A DNA stretch of 64,000 nucleotides, from positions 1 to 64,000 of the forward strand of contig OX595989.1 of assembly GCA_951394045.1 (NCBI GenBank). The letters run 5' to 3'. Source of the stretch: Nitzschia sp. DOCU1 (Eukaryota; Bacillariophyta; Bacillariophyceae; Bacillariales; Bacillariaceae). Both the position numbers and the translations under genes were made by a program. Each line of letters starts with the position of its first letter. Within the stretch, counting starts at the first letter, position 1. Below are positions 55,615-64,000 of this stretch, in pieces. The notes below the pieces were generated by a model. That model was not told the DNA's origin. It was given only the letters and a program-made list of their open reading frames with translations, and did not search any database.

Positions 55615-57700
55615 TAACACCGCCGTTCTTCGAAACATCGACAAGGACAGGCGAAGACGAGAACACGCTTGGGTGGTGAATTGGAGAGTGTGCCCGCTGC
55701 CCATGTACCTCCAGGGAACGATAGGTGGCGAACGAGCAGCAGCTGCTGATTCTTTGTCCAATCTCTTGACGACGGCATCGGCGAGCCTCGACGAACTGTT
55801 GCAGGCAGCGCCCGCCGCTTCCATTCTGCACACGACGGCGGGGACGACTGACAACCCAAAGTTTATTGGCTGGATAGCAAATGTCGGTGCGGAATGAAAA
55901 GGCACCGAGTAGCCAGGGCAAGGGAAGAAGTCGGGAACAGCAAGACTCGCGAATACTACGCGATCACGCTCTAGAGAAACTCCTTCCATTTCGACGAGGC
56001 CCGTATGAAGCAAGCAGCCGAGGTTTGCGATCCACCAAAGTTTGAACGCTTCCAAATTGTAAGAACAACAAAAGTCACTAGGATAGCTAGACGAAAGTAG
56101 TAAGTCGTCCTTGTATCTTGCTGCTGTTACCGAAAGAATGCCATATTGAAAGCTCGAATGAGTCAATCTCATTGAGGTACAGTACCGACTCCTGGCGGCG
56201 TCCAGACCCTCAGAGGGCGTTCCGTTCGCGAAGAACTCCATTGAGTCGAAAAAGGCCCAAAGCGAAATGACTTTTACATCCTACGAAATCAGCGATTTTC
56301 GACCCCCCACCAAAAAACGACCATGGCACCATTTTGGAAGCAAGCCTGTGACAGCCCTTATTGCTTTCAGGCTCTGATTCGTTGCCCCCCGGGTGCTTTG
56401 AAGCCTCCCTGAACAGACTTGAGCAGGTGGCACTGTCCAGATCCGCCTACAGCAGTTGCTCTCGCTTCGTGAAATTTACGATTTGTCGATTTCAGGACCT
56501 CCTAAATCGAGCCCGAAAAGAGCCCTAAAATCGGACCTTTTCTGGCTTTTCTCAGCTCACAAGCCGTCTAGCTTATATGACCGGGTGCTCTCATAAACTT
56601 TGACTCACGGCCGTATTGTGGTTGTAATTGCAGGCGTGTTAGTCGCCGATAAGCCTTCCCACACCTACGGTCAAGTTCTTGCGTTTTTGCGCTAATCGGG
56701 CCATGAACCAAACCCTTTTTTGGGGCAGTTTCTTTGGCTTCAGCAATCTTTCCGACTTGCCAAGCATAGATTCATGATGCTGGTGAATTATGCAAAATTA
56801 CTGAGGTAAAAAGAGTCGAGCATACGAGATGCGAAAATATCGCGTGCTTTCTCGTGTTACTGGAACTACTACCTTGGACCTGGACTTTGAAAAGAGGTGG
56901 TTCGTCCCGATGATTAATAAGACGCTTACCCGTGCCCTGAAGTCAAAGATTAATCTCCCGACAAATTATTCAATTCCGACTTGCTGAACTTCCGGTCTCA
57001 TTTTACCTAGTGGGCGACAACAGCAAGGGCAAGGGCAATACTTCTTCACACCAGCAGTGCTGGTATCTCTACCAGGAGAATTTCAGCTGGACAGGTCGAC
57101 CACGTGCGGAGACATTATTTCTTTCGCTGCCATTACTGGCCCATTATTATTTTTGGGTTGCATTATGGTCATTTTCCTCCTCGGAAAAGCGAGTTGCTGT
57201 TACAATCTCGTTTACTGGATGAGGGAAGTTTGCGCCGTCTTCTATAAGAAGAAGGGGAGAACCGCCGCGGCCAAGAATCAATCATCCTTTCCTGAGCAAG
57301 TACCAAGAAAAATCGGGGCGAAGGACATCGCTGGGCATTTTTCTGTTGTAGTGGTTTTATCCAAGATTGCGGCTTTGTGGTTTGAGTCTACGTTCCTGAC
57401 TACAATCTACCGCCGGTGATCCGTTTGGCCAAGACGACTACGACTACGACCGGCAACACCGACGTTGCGTTCTATTATACCGGCGGAACAAGTACCAACA
57501 AGTCAGAGAAAATTGCTGTCATCGTCGTTGTTATGGTTCATGAGAGACAACATCCAGAATTCTCAGGGCGACTTGGATCCGACAATGGTATGAACGAATG
57601 CCAGTGGGGAACAGAGGAACACTAGGGCTTCGATGATAACCTTAGCTGCTGTTGGCTCGGCATTCCAAGTCCCTTTGCTGCTGAAGCTGCAGCCCTGATT
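55615..57700. other. No supported gene
   Basis: A 272-codon minus-strand ORF (55423-56241) and a plus-strand frame (55673-55897) compete; neither shows family features. 57057-57419 contains a single hydrophobic stretch (ISFAAITGPLLFLGCIMVIF) that could be part of a decayed membrane receptor upstream of the kinase fragment. Confidence 0.35.
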
Positions 57701-57717
57701 GTGGTACGGCTTGATTT

Positions 57718-58260
57718 GTGTATCTTCTTGATGATAGGACCATTTTAATCGAGGTTCAAGATACGGGCACAGGTATGCCGCCATTACAACTCGAGACGCT
57801 CTTCCGGGATGGCATTCAATTCAACGTTAATAGACTGCAAGCTGGTCAAGGAACAGGGCGTGGGCTGTTCATTTCCAAAGGAGTCGTCGAGCATCACCAT
57901 GGAAGTTGCATAGCTGGGTCCAAAGGCATTGGAAAGGGAACTACCTTTACCGTGCCCCTTCCCTTTTACAGCATGCTCTAGTGGTGGCAGTCGATATTGA
58001 CAAGGAATACGAACCCTTTCCAGACGGTTTGCTTAGTAGCGAAGAGCCTGCAGATGCGTCCGGGGGTCCGCCGTCCTCCAGCTTTTCACGGCCCGACATT
58101 TACAAGTCGGGGCGCGAATGAAAACAAGCAGAGAATGGGGAACAAGCAGAGAATGGGGAAATCGCATGGGCTATGGTGGGGGTTGACACGTGACGTTGTG
58201 TTGATGGATTTTGAAATGCCCACTATGCATGGCGCGGAAGCCACCCTAACAGTACTCCAT
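57718..58260 (+). pseudogene. Histidine kinase ATPase domain plus receiver fragment
   Basis: 57718-57981 encodes the C-terminal half of a GHKL/HATPase domain: the G1 box VQDTGTGMPPLQLETLF, the QFNVNRLQAGQGTGRGLFIS segment (G2 box, GxGxGL-like) and KGIGKGTTFTVPLPFY. About 220 bp further, another frame reads DVVLMDFEMPTMHGAEAT, a receiver domain with the phospho-acceptor Asp in the usual LMDxxMP motif. Together they are the order of a hybrid sensor kinase. The phosphorylated His, the N-box, most of the receiver and a single open frame are missing, so it is non-functional. An 18-bp in-frame duplication lies at 58123-58158. Confidence 0.7.
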
Positions 58261-59010
58261 GTTCCCAGTTACCGAGGGGAGCAAGAAGGCGAATGTGGAG
58301 TTATCCGATGTCGCCTTGCATGGGATCAACGGCGAAAGCATACAGGAGAAAACGATTCGAATGTCTCTCAACGTTCTGGTCCCATCCGATGAAGTTGGAA
58401 CAGTCGATGACCAGTTAATGCCAGTGGTGATCAAAATGTCTGAGGCAAGCTTACTGTTGCAACGGTCCCAGTACCTGCAAATCCTTTGAACACTGTCGGA
58501 AAACACTTTAGAGCTTGAGCTGTACTTGCGTGGCGATAGTTTCATACCCAGTTCACGAGCCGTCTCGGCTCGAAGGATTCAATGTACGAACGTGAACCCA
58601 CCAAAGTAATGACCCGTATGCGGGAAACCATTTCGTCGTGAAGTAAAGTTGAGGAGTTTTGACTCATTTGGAATGCGGGTCAGCTTCCTTTGCAAACGGT
58701 CCCGGATCATTCTGTCCTTCCGTGGTGTTGTCGAAAGGTCGAGCTTGTGGAAAAGCCGATGAGATCTTTTTTTGCTGGATCCATGGTCGACCATGCGGGG
58801 GCTGGTACTACTGTACCGATGACAACAGGAGTCGATGCTGGCGAAATTTTGGGCGACGAAGGCTTCTCTTGAAACAGGAGGAATGTTATGAGCATTATTA
58901 CTTCTCCGCCACCAAGGAAAGTTGACATGATGGATGATTATAAGCACGAGTATGCTGAGAACGCCGGGCAATGTCAGCGTCTTTTTCGCAGTAGTCTTTG
59001 GGTGCATTCA
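58261..59010. other. Between the kinase and cyclase remnants; no gene
   Basis: Short frames such as 58690-58872 (VELVEKPMRSFFAGSM…) look mildly coding-like and may belong to one of the two decayed signalling genes, but no motif was recognised. Confidence 0.4.
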
Positions 59011-59019
59011 ATTCAGAAA

Positions 59020-59640
59020 CTTTACTGTCCAATGTCCATTCCGGGATGGACAGATCGGGCGAAGACGGCTTGAGCAAGTCCTCATGACCAATCCAATATG
59101 TCCTGTGCTTGACTTGATCGTTGATCCTGCCGCAATTTCGGGACCTGGGGTCCTTAGGAGTGCCGCATTGGTGAACGAGCAGCAGTGGATCTTTCCAGAC
59201 ATCGAATCAGATTCCACTCTCGATGCCGTCGTGTTGATGACTGTCCCACCAAAAGGCCGTATCGCGGATCCAGAGAACCGATGACGTTGGGCACGACAGG
59301 TTCAGCGTGGATTCCAACACGGATCTGCACGTGGCCTTGTGTAGGGTCCTCCTTGTGTGACGAAAGTTCGAATGATGTCTTGAGCGTATTCGGCAGCATG
59401 CCTTTCGTGAGTTTCGAATTTGCTACCATCCAAGTTGGTAACCCCCATGTAAGCATCGTCGATCGTTTCAACTTTGAAGACGCCGTACTTCTTGGAGAGA
59501 GGATCGAATGCCAAGTAGTGGCGGTCCATCATGTTGGAGACCTTCATTTGGCGAGGAATGATGAGAGATTGTGGTAAAGCCGACAATATCCGAAAAGACA
59601 TTGGTTACAATCTCGTGCAGCAGATAACGACGATCTTGCA
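59020..59640 (-). pseudogene. Class III adenylate/guanylate cyclase catalytic domain, frameshifted
   Basis: Reading the minus strand from 59640, domain landmarks appear in order but in different frames: FSDIVGFTTIS (first metal-binding Asp), YGVFKVETIDDAYMGVTNL (normally ETIGDAYM; Gly replaced by Asp), HVQIRVGIHAEPVVPNVIGS then LDPRYGL, and GGTVINTTASRVESDSM. At least three frameshifts separate them, so no active enzyme is possible. Cyclases of this type in diatoms usually sit at the C-terminus of membrane receptors; the upstream receptor is not visible. Confidence 0.75.
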
Positions 59641-59815
59641 TCCGTCAGGGCCGACGCAAGTATCCGAAGGGTGCCGCAGCCTCCTCCTTGGTGTTTGCGA
59701 GGGACCGAACGGGCAGATACATAGTTATAACCTGAGCGATTGCTACACAGCTAACTAATAGATAGTAGATGCATACATTGATGGGAAGAAATGAACAAAA
59801 TCGTTAATAGTTTAC

Positions 59816-61062
59816 TTAATTGTTTGTAAACTTGACTCCGATGCTGAGTAATCGTTGAAGTCTGGATTCCGTCATGTTGGATCCATCTCTCTTTCCTTGA
59901 ATGTAAAGACGTCCTTGATGTCTTTGTCGTTTGAGCCATACAGCCAAAGGTCGATCGGCGACAACACGCTTGCTCACTCGAATGTGACCATGCTTCTTCC
60001 AGTAGGCTTCGAGTTCATAAAAGCGATCCAACCAGTGAGCCTCTCGGGAGTCCCAGCAGTAATCAATCGACTCGAGTTGCTCCAGACGAAACGGAGTCAA
60101 GTTGGAGTGTCTGCCTTCTTGCAAGAGACGGTACTGGTGTCGTTGTCGCTTGACCCATTGTGCTAGTGGCGGGTTAGGAGGATAGTCGTAGGGAACGTTG
60201 ACATGCCCATGTTGATTACGGAACTCTACGAGTTCATTGAATCGATGCTTCCACGACACCGAGGTGAAGGAGCAATCGCCCCCAGCACCCGAGGTGGAAG
60301 TCTCGTCGCACGTGTCGGCTTCATCGTCCGCAGCACAAGGCATCGACGAAGTCACAGAGACAGGGACGGGGGAGCAAGGAGTCATTACAGACTTTGGATG
60401 GCACTGGGGTACCTTTCGGAGAAGGTCGACCCAGCCTTGCAAGTGCTGAAGCTCCGAAGCGCCCAGCAGATCCTTGGAGGGGAAGACGGAGGAGACCACA
60501 TGCATGCGGTTAATGTCAATGGGGGTGGGAAGCAAATCTTCCTCGACCTGACAGGGTTCCTCAGCGGGGACTTCTTCGTCTTCGCCCAGACTGAATCCCA
60601 GGTCCATGTTGAACTCAGAGTAGCACTCGTCTGTCTCCAAATCGTCTAGTTCTGGGGATAGCGGGGTGGGGTCAAGGTTAAGTTAAGTTAGCAACGATCA
60701 ACGGACGTTCCTGAAGACACCCCACCATTAACATACCTTCAGTCATCATGAGGACAAACAAAGTCGCATCCTCCAAATCGCTCAGGGCGCCTTTGGAAGT
60801 GAATGCGGAAGTGTCAACCGATCTCCAATCTGCAATAATAACGCAACAAGGATAATAAATAAGGAGGTGGTGAGACGACAGGTCTCAAAAGGCGGGAGCC
60901 GAGATCATGATGTCTCGCTGTACATCATGCATCTCGTCTAGATGTTGTGCTCCGGTTTGATATTACACGGAGATCCTTCGGACCTTGGGCGGCTTGCATG
61001 GATTCGTAAGATGGTGATGTTGTGGAAGATGAAGTCATAGTGTTATCAAGAAAGATCGTCAT
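59816..61062 (-). CDS. Helicase-associated-domain protein, three exons, 340 aa
   Basis: Exons on the minus strand: 61062-60969, 60829-60737 and 60651-59816; introns of 139 and 85 nt have GTGTAA and GTATGT donors and TTGCAG and CCCCAG acceptors, all in phase. The N-terminus MTIFLDNTMTSSSTTSPSYE is disordered. A Glu/Asp-rich middle follows, then two helicase-associated (HA) domains: WKHRFNELVEFRNQHGHVNV…LAQWVKRQRHQYRLL and WLDRFYELEAYWKKHGHIRV…LAVWLKRQRHQGRLY. Each has the W-x3-F-x-EL-x3-HGH and LA-W-KRQR signatures. HA domains are abundant in diatoms and are thought to bind nucleic acid; the precise role is unknown. There is no helicase motor. Splice choices are by eye. Confidence 0.85.
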
Positions 61063-63234
61063 GGTGCTTGTGTTTGGTCTCTACTAGGGTCCGGTTTTTA
61101 TTGTTGAGCAATCAACGAAGGTGGGCAACAGCGAAGCAACTTGTGTTTTTGTTCGATGCGAGTGTAGTCTGAACTTGTGCGTTCGGGTAAAATTGTGAGC
61201 CCTGCACGAAGCTTCAAAACATTCTCCATGAAACCTTCAGTCAGCATCATACTACGGAAGCGCTACTCGAACCCGTCCAGCTTCTCAACGTAAATCCTAT
61301 TGGCTCCGAGTACCAGAGGTTGAAAAAAGAAGGTGAAAACCTTACTTTTGGTTGGAACACACCAAATGACGCACTGTCCATCGCACTTAATTTGGAAATA
61401 GAAAGCGTACCATGAGAACGAGAATGATCGGGGACAGACATTTTATCATCTTAACAGCACTGAGAACCACCCGAGGCTTTTTCTTCCCAGACATTTATTA
61501 GACATGACGCACGTAGACCGCTTGTACGGGTATGATAATAGAATTGGGATTCAGGTTCACTCATGGGCCACTACCAAGATCTACGGACGCGAATCCTCAT
61601 AGTTAAGCTCACTCAAGGGGCGAGGCTTCGTTGTGTCACAGAGAGCCCTCGTCTGTAGGTACTTAAATAAGTCAATTCACCAGTCATTCTTCAGATAGAA
61701 CACAAGGTACCGAACGGGCAGGATGCCCCAGCTGGTCCCCGCCTTCTGCTGCAACCGAATCCATCTGCTTTCCATGCATGGTTCAACTCGCGCTCCCCAC
61801 CATACGAATGAATGAGTCGAATCAATCGAGGGATGTGGGTAGCTCGTGGAACGCATGGCATTTGCTTCTATTACTCGTATGGTACTATTTGCGACGCAAA
61901 CTACAATTAGTAGGGTATTACCCCATCATTGGGACACATGCGGGGCGGCAGAGAATCAAACGTAGAGGCACTCTTCTGTGCTTTTGGAAGCGAAGGACGC
62001 ACGCCTCCCAATCGGCGGCCCGTTAGGGCTTCCTTTAGAACGCTTGGTGGTGGTGGATGGAAAGGTAGCTTAGAGCTCTCTTGCAGCAGCAGCACAGGGA
62101 GTAAAAGTCGTTTTTCGTGTTCTTGAAGATGCAACCTTGCTGCTATCGGTAGTAGCTCTACTAGAGTAGAGAGATGTCGAAGCCGATCTTCGACCCGCCG
62201 CCTGCTGATGGGGAGAGAAAATAGAGTTCAACATACAGCAACGATCATCCCCGACAATGCTGGGGTTTCTCGTTTTCATACGGCGGCACTGGTTCTATCC
62301 TAGAGAGCACATCTCTGATAGTAGTTACTAGTAGCTAGCTACTTGTGGTATCATAGCTGCTGCTGCTGCGATTGGCGATGTTGACGGCGTTGTACTAACT
62401 TCAACTTTCAGCTCTCCGGCACGGCATGTCCTCCTGCAGACCTAGCTAGTAGAACGTCTCAGAACAGTAACTTCTTTACCACCAGCCGACGATATTGCTC
62501 CATTTGCTAATAGCTACTGATATTATAGGTCATGCAGACCTAGCGGTAGTAGGAACTATTGTAGTACCACCGCCGACGAAAGTATTATGCTCCTCGGATT
62601 ATCCCATTACTGGTAGCAAAGATCCAATATCAAATCATCACAAGTTAGTAGTGATTAGTAGGTGCTGCGAGTGGCGATGATGAATGGCTCTAGAAGAAAA
62701 ACAGTAACTTTTCACCACCAGCTGACAATATTGTCTTGCTCCATCATTTCCTTAGTATAGTAGAGACTTGAACAGGTGGTCAGTAGTAGTAGATGCAAGA
62801 ATGAGCGCCGCCGGATCTTTGCATCATCGTCAGGACAATGGAGACACGGAGGACGACGGAGGACCCTCGTTGGAAAAGGAGAAGTGGTGGCATTGGCAAC
62901 TAACTGAGAGAGGAGACGACGATGCACTAATGGCAACGGCAAAGCTTTCTGGAGGCACGTTGCACTCACTCCTTGACTAGCTTTACTGGAGAAACTTGTA
63001 GTAGCATCCGTAGTAGAGTTACCCCCAGAAGCCATTTGGTTGATTGTCGAGGCACTTCCCCTTGACCCACATCATTCCTGACGTTTTGGGTGCCGCCTCC
63101 TGCAGGCCAAGCACAGTTACCAACGCTGCATGATCGTTTTCTTTCTTCTTGTATTCTTGTTGTTATTGGGGGGTGGGGACCCCAATCGCGACGAATGATT
63201 ATTCTTCACATAATACTCGCCTCCAGCAGCAGAC
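61063..63234. other. Mostly intergenic
   Basis: A minus-strand frame at 61247-61441 begins with an ATG and could be an upstream exon of the HA-domain gene or noise. A short segment (CAGTAACTTNTTNACCACCAG type) occurs at 62466 and 62702. CTAG-rich words cluster at 62150-62460. No other support for a gene. Confidence 0.4.
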
Positions 63235-63501
63235 ATGTGTCGTCGGGACGCCGATCAGGAGATGTCCATCTTCATAGCTCTAGCGATTACAGCCACAATC
63301 TTGTGTTGCTTCATTTCCGCAGAACCATTGGCCCCTCCTTTAGCTTCAATCGGTTCGTTTCAGAACGAAGAAGGACCTCCTGACGTTTGTTCTAAAAATT
63401 GGTTCCGGGCGGCTTTTACCGCCTTGAGCGCCCACATCGTCATCGTTTGTCGATGTTGGTTAATTGAGGAAGAACCGATCGAAGCGAAGAAGGACCCCTG
63501 A
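63235..63501 (+). CDS. Small hypothetical ORF with N-terminal hydrophobic segment
   Basis: An 88-codon frame whose internal ATG at 63262 would give an N-terminal hydrophobic segment MSIFIALAITATILCCFISA resembling a signal peptide or anchor. The rest is unremarkable. It may be a small secreted or membrane protein or chance. It could alternatively belong with the open frame that follows. Confidence 0.25.
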   Translation: MCRRDADQEMSIFIALAITATILCCFISAEPLAPPLASIGSFQNEEGPPDVCSKNWFRAAFTALSAHIVIVCRCWLIEEEPIEAKKDP

Positions 63502-63696
63502 TTATATGCTTCGGCTGGCCTGTGCCCACATTTCCAGTCCCCAAACGTTCTTGGCCGCGACGACATTCGACTCTCTGACTTATGATCAAAGTGAAATTGA
63601 TCGACTCGTGAGCGCCTGAGCGCCTGAATAACTTTGATTGGTCTGGCAGACCCGATGCCGTTTCCTCAGACTCCAGTGGTAATATGCATCTCGCAT

Positions 63697-64000
63697 AGTA
63701 AGCCCCCTTTTGGTGTCACCAAATTTTGCATCTTACTCTGGATGGGTCTCGTCGCCACGCGTTTGGGGCCTGATGTGCAGAGAAAAGGAAGCATCGTAGT
63801 GTGGTATGGCTTTGGGAATGCTGTCGACGCGAACCACCTAGAGCGCACTCCACGATTCTGCTCACTCTTTTCAGTACTTTCTACTCGTGTCAATGCTATG
63901 CATGCTTGTACGGATGATCGACGGAACCAATCTGCCTTCAATACCATTGGAACTGCACCGGCCCCGGAGTTTCTTTTACGATTCCAAAGCTATTTTGGTA
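63697..64000 (+). CDS. Partial open frame running off the window
   Basis: From 63697 a plus-strand frame is open for about 100 codons to the end of the window. It reads KPPFGVTKFCILLWMGLVAT and later VVWYGFGNAVDANHLE and NTIGTAPAPEFLLRF. The first part is hydrophobic. No upstream in-frame start is visible before stops at about 63688, so it is either an exon of a gene continuing to the right or chance. A minus-strand ORF at 63666-63947 competes. Confidence 0.3.

Noticed and set aside
55423..56241. 272-codon minus-strand ORF
   Set aside because: It is long, but it has no domain-like pattern, is Cys/Arg/Ser-rich, and runs opposite the AT-hook frame, which has recognisable motifs.
1..64000. tRNA genes and CRISPR arrays
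   Set aside because: I looked for tRNA T-loop words and for regularly spaced identical repeats with unique spacers; none was convincing. The satellite units are long, diverged and contiguous.

Overview
The window reads as nuclear DNA of a diatom, most likely a pennate one. The intact genes are intron-poor or carry short GT-AG introns (about 70-140 nt, one of 307 nt). The gene content is typical of diatom genomes: helicase-associated-domain proteins, an ankyrin protein, a TPR-like family, lineage-specific expanded families of unknown function, Ty1/copia remnants, a PiggyBac remnant and a decayed histidine kinase and nucleotidyl cyclase. TTAGGG-type telomere motifs occur internally. No bacterial operon structure is visible. 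The lineage call is inference from family content, not from a database search.

Layout. 1-6.2 kb is repeat-dominated: copies of an iteron-bearing dispersed repeat flank a 176-178 bp satellite that is split by a 704-bp TIR element. 6.2-10.2 kb holds a GC-rich hairpin, Ty1/copia and gag-like fragments and a ~678-bp tandem duplication with telomere-like tracts. A spliced but frameshifted gene follows (10.2-11.6 kb). 12.1-16.1 kb (minus) is a decayed gene made of tandem ~35-residue WLRN repeats; its other part lies at 52.3-55.2 kb on the plus strand. 16.7-19.4 kb is another decaying gene. The intact or nearly intact genes are: a WY-x3-D family member (20.7-21.4), an ankyrin protein (22.0-23.4), a secreted EGF-like protein (27.5-28.7), two more WY-x3-D members (29.3-30.1 and 35.1-36.2), an ORF of possible transposon origin (31.2-32.5), a Ser/Thr-rich protein (40.6-41.2), myo-inositol-1-phosphate synthase with four exons reconstructed here (41.5-43.6), a TPR-like protein (44.8-45.9), a four-TM protein (49.6-50.2), a small single-TM protein (50.6-50.8) and a three-exon helicase-associated-domain protein (59.8-61.1). 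Remnants of a histidine kinase/response regulator (57.7-58.3) and a class III cyclase (59.0-59.6) sit close together.

The most interesting structure is large-scale. The two halves of the WLRN gene face each other 36 kb apart and share a unit-specific overlap of about 0.5 kb, as expected from an inversion with staggered breaks or from two decaying paralogues. A second inverted duplication (38.7-39.7 against 50.6-51.6 kb) is nested inside. A palindromic decamer, CTACCGGTAG, occurs four times in the window, and three of the copies lie within 500 bp upstream of two of the three WY-x3-D family genes.
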